From contig JACFNC010000013.1 in the NCBI GenBank assembly GCA_019455065.1, positions 43,886-107,885 on the forward strand: a DNA stretch of 64,000 bases. Reading direction: 5' to 3'. This stretch comes from Rhodospirillales bacterium. Its GTDB lineage: Bacteria > Pseudomonadota > Alphaproteobacteria > Rhodospirillales > Magnetospirillaceae. Below the pieces are notes generated by a model. That model had not been told where the DNA came from, searched no databases, and saw nothing but the letters and a program-made list of their open reading frames with translations. A program made the position numbers and the translations under genes. Every line of letters starts with the position of its first letter. Position 1 is the stretch's first letter. This document shows, piece by piece, positions 18,407 through 27,319 of this stretch.

Positions 18407-20112
18407 CAGGCGGGCACCTGGGCCACCATTTCGCGCAGGTTGCTGCGCACCACCTTGCCGAGCTGGTTGCGCGGCAGGGCGGGTACGCTGACCACACGCT
18501 CCGGCCACTTGTAGATGGCGACGTGGCGTTCCTTGAGGTGGGCGGTGATGTCCTCGAGGGTCACGGTTTCGCCCGGCCGCGGTACGACCACGGCGCAGAC
18601 GCGCTCGCCCATGATCTCGTCGGGGATGCCGACCACCGCCGCCTCTGCGATCTTGGGATGCCCGTCGATCAAGCCGTCGATCTCGGCGGGAGAGATGTTC
18701 TGGCCGCCGCGGATGATGATCTCCTTGAGGCGGCCGACGAAGTGGTAGAATTGCGGCCTGTCGCCATCGCCGGCGATGGTGAACAGATCGCCGGTGCGGA
18801 AGAAGCCCTCGTCGTCGAAGGCGGACCGGTTCAACTCCTCGTCGCCGTAATAGCCGTCGAACACGGTCGCCCCGCGCAGCCGCAGCTCGCCCTCGGCCCC
18901 GGGGTCGGTGACCACGCGGCCGGTGGCCGGGTCGACGAGCTGCGTCTCGAGGGTCAGCACGTCGCTGCACGCCCAGGTGAAGCCCTCCACTCCGAAGCGG
19001 GGGAAGAAATGAGCGCGTTGCTCGGGGTCGGGCACGTCGATGGCGCTGCTGACCAGGGCGCAGCCCTCGTTCGAGCCGAACAGGTTGACCACGTTGATGC
19101 CGTAGTCCTCCTGCCAGGCCTTCATCATCCACGGCGCCAGGGGCGCCGAGCCAGAACCCACTGCCCGCAGGTTGCTGAAATCGAGATTGGCCCACAGGGC
19201 GGATTGCTTGAGCAGCATGTTGAGGACGGCCGGCGGCGCCAGGTTGTAGTTGATCCGTTCCTCCGCCGTCTGTTGCAGGAAGGTGGGCAGATGGAACGGC
19301 TGGTGCAGCACCATCGTCCCCTGGTACAGCAGCCAGGGCAGCACCACGCCGCCGATCGAGGCCATGTTGACCATCGGGAAAGGGTTGAGGATGCGGTAGC
19401 CGTTCTGCACGCCGACGGTGGTCGCCACGATCTTGCCGATGGCGATCCAGTGGTTGTGGCTGCGCGGCACCCCCTTGGGGCGCGACTCGGTGCCCGAGGT
19501 CCAGCAGACGGTGACGATGTCGTTGGCGTCGAGAGGATGCGCGGCGAGATGGGCGGCCACCCTTTCGTCGGCGGCGCGGCTCCCGGCCAGGTCGTCGAGC
19601 GCGAGGGCGCCGTCGGGCACGTCGTTGCCCCAGGCCAGGATGGCGCCCAGCGAGGGCACCTGCATCCCCGCCACCAGCCGCGCCGGATTGTGGCCGCCGA
19701 CATTGGTGATGGTGACGAAGGCCTTGGGCTTGAGCACCCGGAAGATGTGTTCGAGCTCGTTCTCGCGATATTGCACGGCGATCGGGCTGAGGACCGCCCC
19801 GATGCGCGAGCAGGCGAGCAGCACCGCGGCGGCCTCGACGATGTTCGGCAACTGCATGGTGACGATGTCGTCCTTGTCGATGCCGCTGCGTAGCAGGCGG
19901 TCGGCGACGGCGTTCACATAGGCATCGAGTTCCGCGAAGTTCAGGCGACGCGGATCGCCGTCGGTGAAGGTGGCGCGATTGGGCGCGTCCGCGACCGCCT
20001 CGCGGTCCGGCACGTCGGCGACCGCCCGGCGGAACAGGCTGTCGATGGTTTCATGCCCCCACCAACCCTTGGCGGTGAGAGCGCGGATCTTTTCCTGCGG
20101 CGACAAGATCAT
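18406..20112 (-). CDS. AMP-dependent acyl-CoA ligase
   Basis: This 568-residue ligase of the ANL superfamily activates an unknown carboxylic acid as its CoA ester. Motifs are the ATP loop TSGTESRPKGVPRSHN (Glu in place of the usual Thr), LFGSNEGCALVSS, GFFRTGDLFTI and GRLKEIIIRGGQNISPAEID at the hinge, with a C-terminal catalytic lysine region (ALPRNQLGKVVR). The start at 20112 is preceded by AGGGGAGG; the longer frame is spurious. It resembles cyclohexane-carboxylate and dihydroxybenzoate ligases more than fatty acid ones. A copy of the shared 13-bp palindrome lies 63 bases upstream. Confidence 0.88.
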   Translation of the reverse strand: MILSPQEKIRALTAKGWWGHETIDSLFRRAVADVPDREAVADAPNRATFTDGDPRRLNFAELDAYVNAVADRLLRSGIDKDDIVTMQLPNIVEAAAVLLACSRIGAVLSPIAVQYRENELEHIFRVLKPKAFVTITNVGGHNPARLVAGMQVPSLGAILAWGNDVPDGALALDDLAGSRAADERVAAHLAAHPLDANDIVTVCWTSGTESRPKGVPRSHNHWIAIGKIVATTVGVQNGYRILNPFPMVNMASIGGVVLPWLLYQGTMVLHQPFHLPTFLQQTAEERINYNLAPPAVLNMLLKQSALWANLDFSNLRAVGSGSAPLAPWMMKAWQEDYGINVVNLFGSNEGCALVSSAIDVPDPEQRAHFFPRFGVEGFTWACSDVLTLETQLVDPATGRVVTDPGAEGELRLRGATVFDGYYGDEELNRSAFDDEGFFRTGDLFTIAGDGDRPQFYHFVGRLKEIIIRGGQNISPAEIDGLIDGHPKIAEAAVVGIPDEIMGERVCAVVVPRPGETVTLEDITAHLKERHVAIYKWPERVVSVPALPRNQLGKVVRSNLREMVAQVPA

Positions 20113-20174
20113 TTGAGCCTCCCCTCTGCCGCCCTTTGCGGGCGTTTCTTTGCTTCCGGCATCGGCCGAAAGAC

Positions 20175-20187
20175 TTTCATAGTGCAA
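20175..20187. promoter_or_regulatory. Shared palindromic operator-like site
   Basis: TTTCATAGTGCAA matches the perfect palindrome TTGCATAATGCAA at 27280 in 11 of 13 positions, and the match runs on into the following bases (CAAC versus CAACAAC). It is upstream of the ligase at 20112 and downstream of the dehydrogenase at 20222. Confidence 0.5.
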
Positions 20188-20221
20188 CAAATATATCCTG
20201 AAACGGCGTCTGCGCGCCACC

Positions 20222-21391
20222 TCATTTGGTGGCCAGCCGCAGCCGTCCGGCGATGTTGTTGCGCTGCATGTTGGACGAGCCGCCGACGATGGGCATGCAG
20301 ACGATGTCGCGCACGTAGCGCTCCATGTCGTACTCGCGCGCGCAGCCATAGGCGCCCATCACCCGCTGGCAGGCCAGCACGATGTCGGGGGCGTTCTCGC
20401 CCACGAACAGCTTGGCCATCGAGCTCTCGACGCTGCAATCGGCGCCCGAGGTGGCGAGCCAGGCGGCGTGGTAGAGCATGTGCCGGCAGGCCACCAGCTT
20501 GGTGCGGGCGTCGACCAGGGCGTTGCGGACCGCCTGATGCCCCGAGATCACCCGCCCGAACTGGGCGCGTTCCTGGGCGTAACGCCAGGCGTCTTCGACG
20601 GCCGCCGTGGCGATGCCCAAGGCCACCGCCGTGATCTCCAGCCGCTCGACGTCGAGACCGCGGCCGACCAGCATCGGCCAGCCCTGGTTCCATTTCTCGG
20701 GTCCGCCGACGATGTTCTCGACCAGCACCTCGGCGTCCTCGAAAATCACGTCGCAGGTGGTCGCATAGCGCAGGCCGATGTGGTCGATGTCGACGATGCT
20801 TAGGCCGGGGGTATCGGTGGGCACCAGCAGCATGGTCAGGTTCCGATAGCGGTCCTCCTTGGGGCCGCTGCGCACCAGAGTGTAGACGTAGTCGGCGATC
20901 CGCGCGCCCGTGCACCAGCGCTTGGTGCCGTTGATGCGCACCCGCTTGCCGTCCGGGGTCAGCGCCGCGGTCACCCGCGCCGAGGCCAGGTCGCCGCCGA
21001 CGTCGGGCTCGCTCAGGCCGTAGGCGAACAGGATTTCGCCCTTGGCCAGCCGCGGCAGATACTCCCGCTTCTGCGCCTCGCTGGCGTTCTCGACCATGTT
21101 CATGCCGCCGTAGAAGGCGCAGTGGATGAAGGGCCCGGCCAGCGACGTGCCGCGCTGGGCGAGTTCCTCGATCACCGCGATGGCGGCGACGATGTCGATG
21201 CCCGCCCCGCCGTATTCCTCGGGGATGGTCAGCCCGGTGACGCCCAGCTCGCACAGCTTGCGGAAGGCATCACGCGAGAAGTCGGCGGCGGCGTCAAGCT
21301 CGCGCGCCCGCTCGCGCGGCATTTCGGCGTCGAGGAAGCGGCGCACGCTTTCGCGCAGCATGGCGACGTGTTCGGGTTCCTGGTAATGCAT
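20222..21391 (-). CDS. Acyl-CoA dehydrogenase
   Basis: This 389-residue flavin-dependent dehydrogenase introduces a double bond into an acyl-CoA. It has GLTIPEEYGGAGID in the N-terminal domain, FAYGLSEPDVGGDLASARV in the flavin-binding domain and RINGTKRWCTGARIADY. The C-terminal region ends PIVGGSSNMQRNNIAGRLRL, without the Glu of the YEGTxxIQ motif, so its base must lie elsewhere, as in several related branches. It is transcribed with the ligase, MaoC, DUF35, thiolase-like and FAD-oxidoreductase genes upstream. Confidence 0.87.
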   Translation of the reverse strand: MHYQEPEHVAMLRESVRRFLDAEMPRERARELDAAADFSRDAFRKLCELGVTGLTIPEEYGGAGIDIVAAIAVIEELAQRGTSLAGPFIHCAFYGGMNMVENASEAQKREYLPRLAKGEILFAYGLSEPDVGGDLASARVTAALTPDGKRVRINGTKRWCTGARIADYVYTLVRSGPKEDRYRNLTMLLVPTDTPGLSIVDIDHIGLRYATTCDVIFEDAEVLVENIVGGPEKWNQGWPMLVGRGLDVERLEITAVALGIATAAVEDAWRYAQERAQFGRVISGHQAVRNALVDARTKLVACRHMLYHAAWLATSGADCSVESSMAKLFVGENAPDIVLACQRVMGAYGCAREYDMERYVRDIVCMPIVGGSSNMQRNNIAGRLRLATK

Positions 21392-21439
21392 GTTTTCCCC
21401 TCAGCGCGAACTTGGTTCAATGGGACAACCCGCCCTCCC

Positions 21440-21502
21440 GTCATGGCCGGGTTTGACCCGGCCATTTCCTCGGTGGCCCCCCGGGTCAAGCCCGGGGGTG
21501 AC
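21440..21502. repeat. Dispersed two-hairpin intergenic repeat, copy B (inverted)
   Basis: The same pair of palindromes as copy A in the opposite orientation: ATGGCCGGGTTTGACCCGGC at 21443-21465 (arms ATGGCCGGG/CCCGGCCAT) and CCCCCGGG/CCCGGGGG at 21478-21498. It lies between two minus-strand genes. Confidence 0.7.
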
Positions 21503-21541
21503 GGGAGAGGCGATTTCGTCCAATGGCATTGTGACCTGGCG

Positions 21542-23113
21542 TTAGATCTTGCGGTCGCGACCTTCCCAGCAGCGGGTGCGGATCGCCTTCTTGTCGACCT
21601 TGCCGAGGTTGGTGAGCGGAATGGCCGGCCAGAAGACCACGGATTTCGGCGCAACCAGGCTGCCCTTGCGTTCCTTGACGAACGAAATCAGTTCGTCGGC
21701 GCTGGCCGACTTGCCTTCGTGCAGGACGACCACCGCCCGCACCTCCTCGCCCCACTTGTCGCTGGGCACACCCACCACCGCCGCCTGTTTGACGGCCGGA
21801 TGCTCGAACAGCACGTCCTCGATCTCGCGGGGATAGATGTTGAAGCCGCCGCTGATGATCATGTCCTTCTTGCGGTCGACGATCGAGATGAAGCCGGCCT
21901 CGTCCATGCGCCCGATGTCGCCGGTGTGCAGCCATCCGTCGCGGATGGCTTCGGCGGTGGCCTCGGGATTGTCGAGATAGCCGCTCATCATGTTGGCGGC
22001 GCGCGCGACCACCTCGCCGCATTCGCCCGCCGGCACCTCGCGGCCGTCGTCGTCGAGCAGCCGAATTTCGGTGCCGTAGGTGGCGCGGCCGGCCGAACTC
22101 AGGATGGCCAGCCGGCGCTCGCCGGTGGCCTCGACATGGGTGTGGCGCGGCAGGGCGGTGAGCGCCATTGGCGCCTCGGTCTGCCCGTAGAACTGGGTGA
22201 AGATGGGGCCGAAACGCTGAATCGCTTGCTCAAGACGCTCGGGCGCGATGACCGAGGCCCCGTAGAGCACGTTGCGCAGGCTGCCCAGATCGTAGTCGCC
22301 TAGGCGCGGATGGTCGAGCAAGGCATAGATCATCGTCGGCACCAGCAGCGTGCTGGTGGCCCGCTCGCGCGCGATCGTGTCCAGCAGCAGGTCGGGCTCG
22401 AAATGGTCGACCACCACGCAGCGGCCGCCGCGCAGCAGCACCGGCAGGATCAGGCAGCCGCCGGCATGGGTCAGCGGCGTGGTGAAGACGAAGGTCTCGT
22501 TCCAGCCGATGTCGAAGTCGAAGGATTCCATCCAGTAGGTGTAGGCCCAGGAGCGGTGCGACAGCATCACGCCCTTGGGCCGGCCGGTGGTGCCGCCGGT
22601 GAAGTAGATGCCGGCGATGTCCTCGGGGTCGACCGGGGGGGCCGGCGGGGCTTGCCGCCCGGCGCCCTGCGCCATCAGATCGTCGAGGCCCAGATGTCCG
22701 GCCGGCGGCGGACCGCCGACGCAGATCAAGCGCGTCACGGTGGTCAGTTTCGGCTGCATGGCGAGCACGCGCTCGGTGAAGCGCGCGTGATAGATGAGAG
22801 TCGTGCAGCCGGCGAAATTCATCATGTAGACGTGGTCGTCCGGGGCCAGCAGCACGGCCAGGGGCACGCGCGTGGCGCCGCTCTTGGCGACGGCGTATTC
22901 GCAGAAGACGTATTCGGCGCAGTTGGCCATCAGGAAGGCGATGCGTTCCTTTGGCCGCACGCCCAGAGCGCCCAGCGTGGTGCGCAGGGTTTCGGCCGAT
23001 TCGCCCAGTTGGGCGTAGGTCATCGACCGCCCACCGCAGGTCACAGCGACGCGGGCCGCGTAATGCTGGACGCAACGGTCGTAAAGATCGCCGATGGTCG
23101 CGCGGATGAACAT
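21542..23113 (-). CDS. AMP-dependent acyl-CoA ligase (fatty-acyl/aryl type)
   Basis: This 523-residue ANL ligase is complete: ATP loop YFTGGTTGRPKGVMLSH, FYGQTEAPMALTAL, GWLHTGDIGRMDEAGF, DRKKDMIISGGFNIYPREIE and the C-terminal lysine region LTNLGKVDKKAIR. The start at 23113 (MFIRATIGDL) is preferred over an ATG 11 codons earlier because it follows GGGAGGAGGA. It is the second ligase in the island, so the pathway may need activation at two steps, or the two may differ in chain length. The MaoC gene lies directly upstream. Confidence 0.87.
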   Translation of the reverse strand: MFIRATIGDLYDRCVQHYAARVAVTCGGRSMTYAQLGESAETLRTTLGALGVRPKERIAFLMANCAEYVFCEYAVAKSGATRVPLAVLLAPDDHVYMMNFAGCTTLIYHARFTERVLAMQPKLTTVTRLICVGGPPPAGHLGLDDLMAQGAGRQAPPAPPVDPEDIAGIYFTGGTTGRPKGVMLSHRSWAYTYWMESFDFDIGWNETFVFTTPLTHAGGCLILPVLLRGGRCVVVDHFEPDLLLDTIARERATSTLLVPTMIYALLDHPRLGDYDLGSLRNVLYGASVIAPERLEQAIQRFGPIFTQFYGQTEAPMALTALPRHTHVEATGERRLAILSSAGRATYGTEIRLLDDDGREVPAGECGEVVARAANMMSGYLDNPEATAEAIRDGWLHTGDIGRMDEAGFISIVDRKKDMIISGGFNIYPREIEDVLFEHPAVKQAAVVGVPSDKWGEEVRAVVVLHEGKSASADELISFVKERKGSLVAPKSVVFWPAIPLTNLGKVDKKAIRTRCWEGRDRKI

Positions 23114-23142
23114 TTCGTCCTCCTCCCTTCCGCCGCGCGGCG

Positions 23143-23595
23143 TCACGCGCCCCGCATGTGGAACATCATCTTGTAGTCGAAGCTCAGGATCGGCTCGTTG
23201 CGCTGGTTGGTCACCGTGTAGCGCCAGGTCTGGATGCCGCGCTTCGGGTCCTTGGTCGGCCGCTGCTCCTTGACCTCGACGGTGGTGCGGATGGTGTCAC
23301 CGATGCGCACCGGCCCGGTCATGCGCATGTCGTCGCAGCCCAGCCAGGCGATCACCGAGTCCGCACCGATCCCCGACAGCGCCACCATTCCGACGGCCAG
23401 GCCGAAGATCATCGGCCCGTGGGCGAGGCGCTCGCCGAATTGCGTCTGGGCGGCATATTCGGCGTCCATGTGCAAGGGGTAGAAGTCCCCGGTGAGGCCG
23501 GCCCAGTTGACCACGTGGGTTTCGGTCACAGTGATGGCCGGGGTGGTGAACACCTGCCCGAGGTGGAAGTCGTCGCCGTATTTCTGTCGCGTCAT
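23143..23595 (-). CDS. MaoC-like hotdog-fold enoyl-CoA hydratase
   Basis: This 150-residue single hotdog protein carries the R-hydratase type pattern in VNWAGLTGDFYPLHMDAEYA (Asp/His pair), LAHGPMIFGLAVGM, and IGDTIRTTVEVKEQRPT. It should add water to an enoyl-CoA. It lies between an acyl-CoA ligase and a DUF35/thiolase-like pair. That grouping is also found in steroid side-chain degradation, where a MaoC hydratase feeds a DUF35-thiolase aldolase. Confidence 0.83.
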   Translation of the reverse strand: MTRQKYGDDFHLGQVFTTPAITVTETHVVNWAGLTGDFYPLHMDAEYAAQTQFGERLAHGPMIFGLAVGMVALSGIGADSVIAWLGCDDMRMTGPVRIGDTIRTTVEVKEQRPTKDPKRGIQTWRYTVTNQRNEPILSFDYKMMFHMRGA

Positions 23596-23612
23596 CGTGA
23601 TGGCCTCTCTCG

Positions 23613-24047
23613 TCAGGGGCGTACCGGGCGGAACTTCGGTAGCGTGAATTCGTCGTCGAGCTTCTCGAAGACCACCTCCACCGGCATGTCGCAGGCGAGA
23701 TGTTCAGGGTCGCAGTCGACGACGTTGCTCAGCATCTGCACGCCCTCGTCCAGGCGGATCACCGCGACGACGTAGGGGACGTCGGCGGCGAAGGCCGACG
23801 GGGCGTTGCTCATCACGACCGTATGGCTGTAGACGGTGCCGCGCCCCGAGGACTGGACCCAGGCAAGGTCTTCGGCGAAGCAGTCGGGGCAGCTCAGGCG
23901 CGGATAGAAGACATGATGTCCGCACGCGCCGCATTTCTGAATCAGCAGCTTTCCCTGCCGCGTTCCTTCCCAGAAGGGCCTGGACCAGGGATTGACCACC
24001 GGCCGCGGTTTCGCCGGCGGGGCGGGGGTGCCGGGGTTGGCTTGCAT
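23613..24047 (-). CDS. DUF35 / Zn-ribbon OB-fold protein
   Basis: This 144-residue protein begins with the DUF35 N-terminal zinc ribbon (CGACGHHVFYPRLSCPDC) and continues as an OB-fold with GRGTVYSHTVV and PYVVAVIRLDEGVQML. DUF35 proteins form complexes with thiolase-like partners and contribute to acyl-CoA binding. The partner is the next gene upstream, 14 bases away. The start is the ATG at 24047, after GGAGAG. Confidence 0.88.
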   Translation of the reverse strand: MQANPGTPAPPAKPRPVVNPWSRPFWEGTRQGKLLIQKCGACGHHVFYPRLSCPDCFAEDLAWVQSSGRGTVYSHTVVMSNAPSAFAADVPYVVAVIRLDEGVQMLSNVVDCDPEHLACDMPVEVVFEKLDDEFTLPKFRPVRP

Positions 24048-24061
24048 CGGCCGCTCTCCTC

Positions 24062-25246
24062 TCAGGGAATTTCGTTGCCCAGGATGGTGACCTGGGCGTC
24101 CATGTACGTGCCGCCGGTCGCCGTCTCGATGGCGAAGCGGCAGTTGGGCACCTGACGCCCGCCGGCCTTGCCCATGACCTGGCGGGCCGCCTCGATCATC
24201 AGCGATACCGAACCGCCGGCGCCGATGTGCCCCTTGGACAGCATGCCGCCGTCGGTGGTCGTGGGCAGCCGGCCGTCCGGCCAGGTATCCCCGCGCAGCA
24301 CCGCCGGCCCGGCCTCGCCGCGCGGGTACAGGCCGCATTCCTCGAGTCCGATGATCTGGTAGATCGGATAGGAATCGTAGATTTCGGCGACGTCGATGTC
24401 GGCCGGGGTCACGCCGGCCTGCTCGAACGCCTGCCGCGCCGCCTGCGCCCAGCCGAAGCGGGTCAGGTCGGGCTCCTGCGAATAGGCGAAATGCGTGACC
24501 GCGCCGCCCTCGCCCAGCACGAAGGCCGGTTTGTCGGTCAGGTCCCTGGCGCGCTCGGCGGAGGTGACGACGAAAGCGCCGCCGCCGTCGAACAGCATGT
24601 TCGACTGCTTCGCCCGCAGCGGCGTCGCGAGCATCTTCGAGGCCATCACCTCGTCGATGGTCAGCGGCTTGCGGAAGAAAGCGTGCGGATTTAGTTCCGC
24701 CCATTTGCGGTTCGACACGCACACCGCCGACAGCATCTCGTCGGTGCAGCCGGTCTCGTGCTTGTAGCGGGTGGTGGCCAGGGCGGCGACCGTCGAATAG
24801 TGCTGGCCGAAGGGCACCTCCCATTCGGCCGAGATGCCGGCGGTGGAGAACAGGTCGATCCCGCCCTGGGCGGTCACCCCGGTGCCCAGCTTGTCGGTGT
24901 GCACGAACAGCACGTGGCTGGCCTCGCCGGCGGCGATCATGGCGCCGGCCACCTGAAGGGCGTTGGAGCTGCTCGATCCCCCGGAGAAGACCTGGAAGTT
25001 GCGCCGCACATTCCGAAGGCCGAGTTCCTCGACCAGGCGGCAGGTGGCCAGTTCGTTGCTGAACTGGTTGCTGAACAGCGAACCGGTGGGGATGACGACG
25101 TCGATGTCATCCTTGCCGATGCCCGCATCGAGAATTGCCTGGCGCGCCGACTCGACTGCGAATGCTATGGCGCTGGTTTCGGGAAAGCGGCCCGTCGGCA
25201 CCTCGCCGATGCCGACGATGGCGCTCCGGCCTCGCGACTTGGACAC
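24062..25246 (-). CDS. Thiolase-like protein without the active-site cysteine (Ltp/SCP-x type)
   Basis: This 394-residue thiolase-fold protein has lost the nucleophilic Cys: where thiolases have CASG, residues 88-94 read SGGSSSS. The C-terminal GHPxGxxG loop is replaced by SKGHIGAGGSVS. It therefore cannot be a normal thiolase. Its partner is a DUF35 protein, as for the Ltp2 family aldolases of steroid catabolism that cleave a C-C bond by retro-aldol chemistry. I infer a similar lyase role here, acting on the product of the nearby MaoC hydratase. Confidence 0.83.
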   Translation of the reverse strand: MSKSRGRSAIVGIGEVPTGRFPETSAIAFAVESARQAILDAGIGKDDIDVVIPTGSLFSNQFSNELATCRLVEELGLRNVRRNFQVFSGGSSSSNALQVAGAMIAAGEASHVLFVHTDKLGTGVTAQGGIDLFSTAGISAEWEVPFGQHYSTVAALATTRYKHETGCTDEMLSAVCVSNRKWAELNPHAFFRKPLTIDEVMASKMLATPLRAKQSNMLFDGGGAFVVTSAERARDLTDKPAFVLGEGGAVTHFAYSQEPDLTRFGWAQAARQAFEQAGVTPADIDVAEIYDSYPIYQIIGLEECGLYPRGEAGPAVLRGDTWPDGRLPTTTDGGMLSKGHIGAGGSVSLMIEAARQVMGKAGGRQVPNCRFAIETATGGTYMDAQVTILGNEIP

Positions 25247-25311
25247 TGCGGCCTCCTATTTCCGATGGTATGGGCGAAAGGCGGGGCGGTGCGATGCCGC
25301 CCCGCCCCTGA

Positions 25312-26919
25312 TCAGGCCGCGACCTCGGGCACGCCGCGATGGTAGGCGGGGAAGATATCGTCTTCCTGATTGCCGCCCAGCATCTTGTCGACGCACATCA
25401 CCGCCGAGAGCGCGGCGCCGTCGACGCCGCCGCCCCACAGCCGCCTGCCGTACTGGTCGCCGGCGAAGTACAGGCCCTTCACCCACGGCGACGTGACGTC
25501 GGGACGGTCCTCGCCGACCGGACGCCACAGGCCGTAGGCCTCCGGTGAGGGGGTCCAGATGCAGAAGTCGAGAATGTCGTCCCAGTCCTTGAAGGTGCGC
25601 CGTGCCCAGTCCTCGCACAGCTCGATCACGCGATTGACGCGCGCCGGGTTGCGCATCTCCTCGTCGGTCAGCGCGGTGGAGAAGATGAAGTCGTGCTTGC
25701 CCTCGGGTCCGCGCTTGGCGTTGCGCTGTCCCCAAGCGGTGAACTCGGCCATCACCATGTCGACGCAGCCGATGTAGCCTTCGTCGCGGATGACGCCCGG
25801 CATGTAGATGAAGCTGCGGTCATCGATGCCGATGTCCTTCCACACGCTGCGCTTCAGTCCGGCCCAGCCGGTGAGCAGGCCGGCGCCCCAGAACTTCTGG
25901 CTGAGAAGCTCGACCCACTCGGCGGGGAAGGCTTCGCGCGGCAGCACCTTGAAGATGTATTTGGGCGGAATGGTGCAGATGACGTTGTCGGCCAGCAGCA
26001 CCCGCTCCTGTTCGTAGTCGTTGTCCTCGGCCTTGATGCGCACGCCCTTGACGGTGCCATTCTCGATGATGACCTGGCGCACCGGCGTGTTGCGGTAGAC
26101 CTTGCCGCCGTGGGCCAGCAGAACTTCCTCGAACTTCTGCGGGATGGCGATGCAACCGGGCTCGGCGGCGGTGGCCACCGACCCGGTCACCAGGTTCATG
26201 CGGATCTGGCCGGCGATGGCCATGTAGCCCAGGAAGTCGCCGGCCGGGGTCATCGCCGGCTCGGCCTGCGCCGTCTGCGACGCGGCCAGGACCTTGATGT
26301 AGTCGTAGGCCTCGGGATGCATGTTGCGCTTTTCGAGCCAGCCCTGGAGCGGCGTCTTCATCAGCCGGGCCATGTCCTCGAACGAGGTGGTGCTCATGCT
26401 GTAGAGCTGCTCCATGGTGGCCTTGAAGCCCTCTTCGGTCATCCACGGATAGGGCTGGCCCTTCTGGACCTGATAGGCGGTGGTGGGCTTGTCCTCGGCG
26501 TCCCATTTGACGAAGCCCAGGCCCTGGTTGAGCGGCAGCTCGTGGCCGGTGCCCAGATGGCGCATCAGATAGCCGATGCGCCCGTTCTCGCCCCAGAACA
26601 GGCCGTGGCCGCCCGCCTCGAAGGTCCAGCCGTCGAGCAGGCCCTTTTCGAAGATGGTATCGAGGTCCGGCGTGGTCTTGCCGAGGTAGCAGTGCGCGTA
26701 GGGGAGGGATTTGCGAAACTCGCGGGCATCCATCTCGATGCCGTCGGCGACGACCTTGTTGCCTTTGCCGACATAGGACAGCGTGCGGCCGCCGATGAAG
26801 GGCGCGCGCTCCAGCACCAGCACCTTCTTCCCGTGATCCTTGGCCAGCAGCGCGGCCGCCCCCAGGCCGGCGACGCCGGCGCCGATGACGATCACGTCAT
26901 ATTTTTCGAGTGCACTCAT
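25312..26919 (-). CDS. FAD-dependent oxidoreductase, phytoene-desaturase-like
   Basis: This 535-residue flavoprotein has the FAD dinucleotide motif VIVIGAGVAGLGAAALLAK at residues 9-27, LERAPFIGGRT in the first third, and a C-terminal FAD-closing motif GLYFAGDQYGRRLWGGGVDG. It is probably a desaturase or oxidase of an alicyclic or isoprenoid-like intermediate. The start at 26919 follows GAGGGGCAGGAG. It heads a minus-strand run down to 20222 and is divergent from the SDR gene; a 13-bp palindrome copy lies 116 bases upstream. Confidence 0.85.
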   Translation of the reverse strand: MSALEKYDVIVIGAGVAGLGAAALLAKDHGKKVLVLERAPFIGGRTLSYVGKGNKVVADGIEMDAREFRKSLPYAHCYLGKTTPDLDTIFEKGLLDGWTFEAGGHGLFWGENGRIGYLMRHLGTGHELPLNQGLGFVKWDAEDKPTTAYQVQKGQPYPWMTEEGFKATMEQLYSMSTTSFEDMARLMKTPLQGWLEKRNMHPEAYDYIKVLAASQTAQAEPAMTPAGDFLGYMAIAGQIRMNLVTGSVATAAEPGCIAIPQKFEEVLLAHGGKVYRNTPVRQVIIENGTVKGVRIKAEDNDYEQERVLLADNVICTIPPKYIFKVLPREAFPAEWVELLSQKFWGAGLLTGWAGLKRSVWKDIGIDDRSFIYMPGVIRDEGYIGCVDMVMAEFTAWGQRNAKRGPEGKHDFIFSTALTDEEMRNPARVNRVIELCEDWARRTFKDWDDILDFCIWTPSPEAYGLWRPVGEDRPDVTSPWVKGLYFAGDQYGRRLWGGGVDGAALSAVMCVDKMLGGNQEDDIFPAYHRGVPEVAA

Positions 26920-27034
26920 CTCCTGCCCCTCCTCGGGCCTTCTTGTCGGAACCGAAAGCGGGCGCATATGCCGGTGCCGCAATGCTAGCTCGCGGCCAGC
27001 GCCCCTGCTTGCGGCCGATCCTAAACCGAACTTG

Positions 27035-27047
27035 TTTCGTTATGCAA
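27035..27047. promoter_or_regulatory. Shared palindromic operator-like site
   Basis: TTTCGTTATGCAA differs from the site TTGCGTTATGCAA at 38432 by one base. It sits upstream of the FAD oxidoreductase operon. Confidence 0.6.
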
Positions 27048-27142
27048 GCGACGATCTGAGCTGCCGGCCGTCAGGTGGAAGTCCCCGGAGATGCCGCTCG
27101 AATGAAAGCGGTTTGCAACTAGGCGCGATCGCCCATCTCTTC

Positions 27143-27201
27143 GTCATTGCCGGGCTTGACCCGGCAGTCCAATGGTCCCCCGGAGCGCGCCTGGAGGTGA
27201 C
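27143..27201. repeat. Dispersed two-hairpin repeat, degraded copy C
   Basis: The first palindrome is intact (TGCCGGGCTTGACCCGGCA, 27148-27166). The second (CCCCCGGAGCGCGCCTGGAGG) has decayed. GTCAT and GTGAC ends match copies A and B. Confidence 0.6.
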
Positions 27202-27279
27202 GCGAAGAGGGTTGAGGGTGCGAGCAAATGCCGACCGCTTTAGGATCGAAAAAAAGCGCTGGCACTCGAATCCTATCAC

Positions 27280-27292
27280 TTGCATAATGCAA
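27280..27292. promoter_or_regulatory. Perfect 13-bp palindrome, shared operator-like site
   Basis: TTGCATAATGCAA is perfectly palindromic around the central A. It ends 28 bases before the SDR start codon, where a bound repressor would block transcription or the start region. Confidence 0.65.
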
Positions 27293-27319
27293 CAACATTC
27301 AAATCGCAACGAGGGGAAC

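Larger units (their letters stand above)
26920..27319. other. 400-bp divergent control region with two operator copies and a degraded repeat
   Basis: The region holds two copies of the shared 13-bp palindrome (27035-27047 nearer the minus gene, 27280-27292 nearer the plus gene) and a degraded two-hairpin repeat between them (27143-27201). No small reading frame with support was seen. Confidence 0.6.

Noticed and set aside
27237..27242. Additional CTTTAG half-site in the FAD oxidoreductase/SDR control region
   Set aside because: It is a single hexamer with no partner 11 bp away and lies in the other regulon; chance is the simplest explanation.
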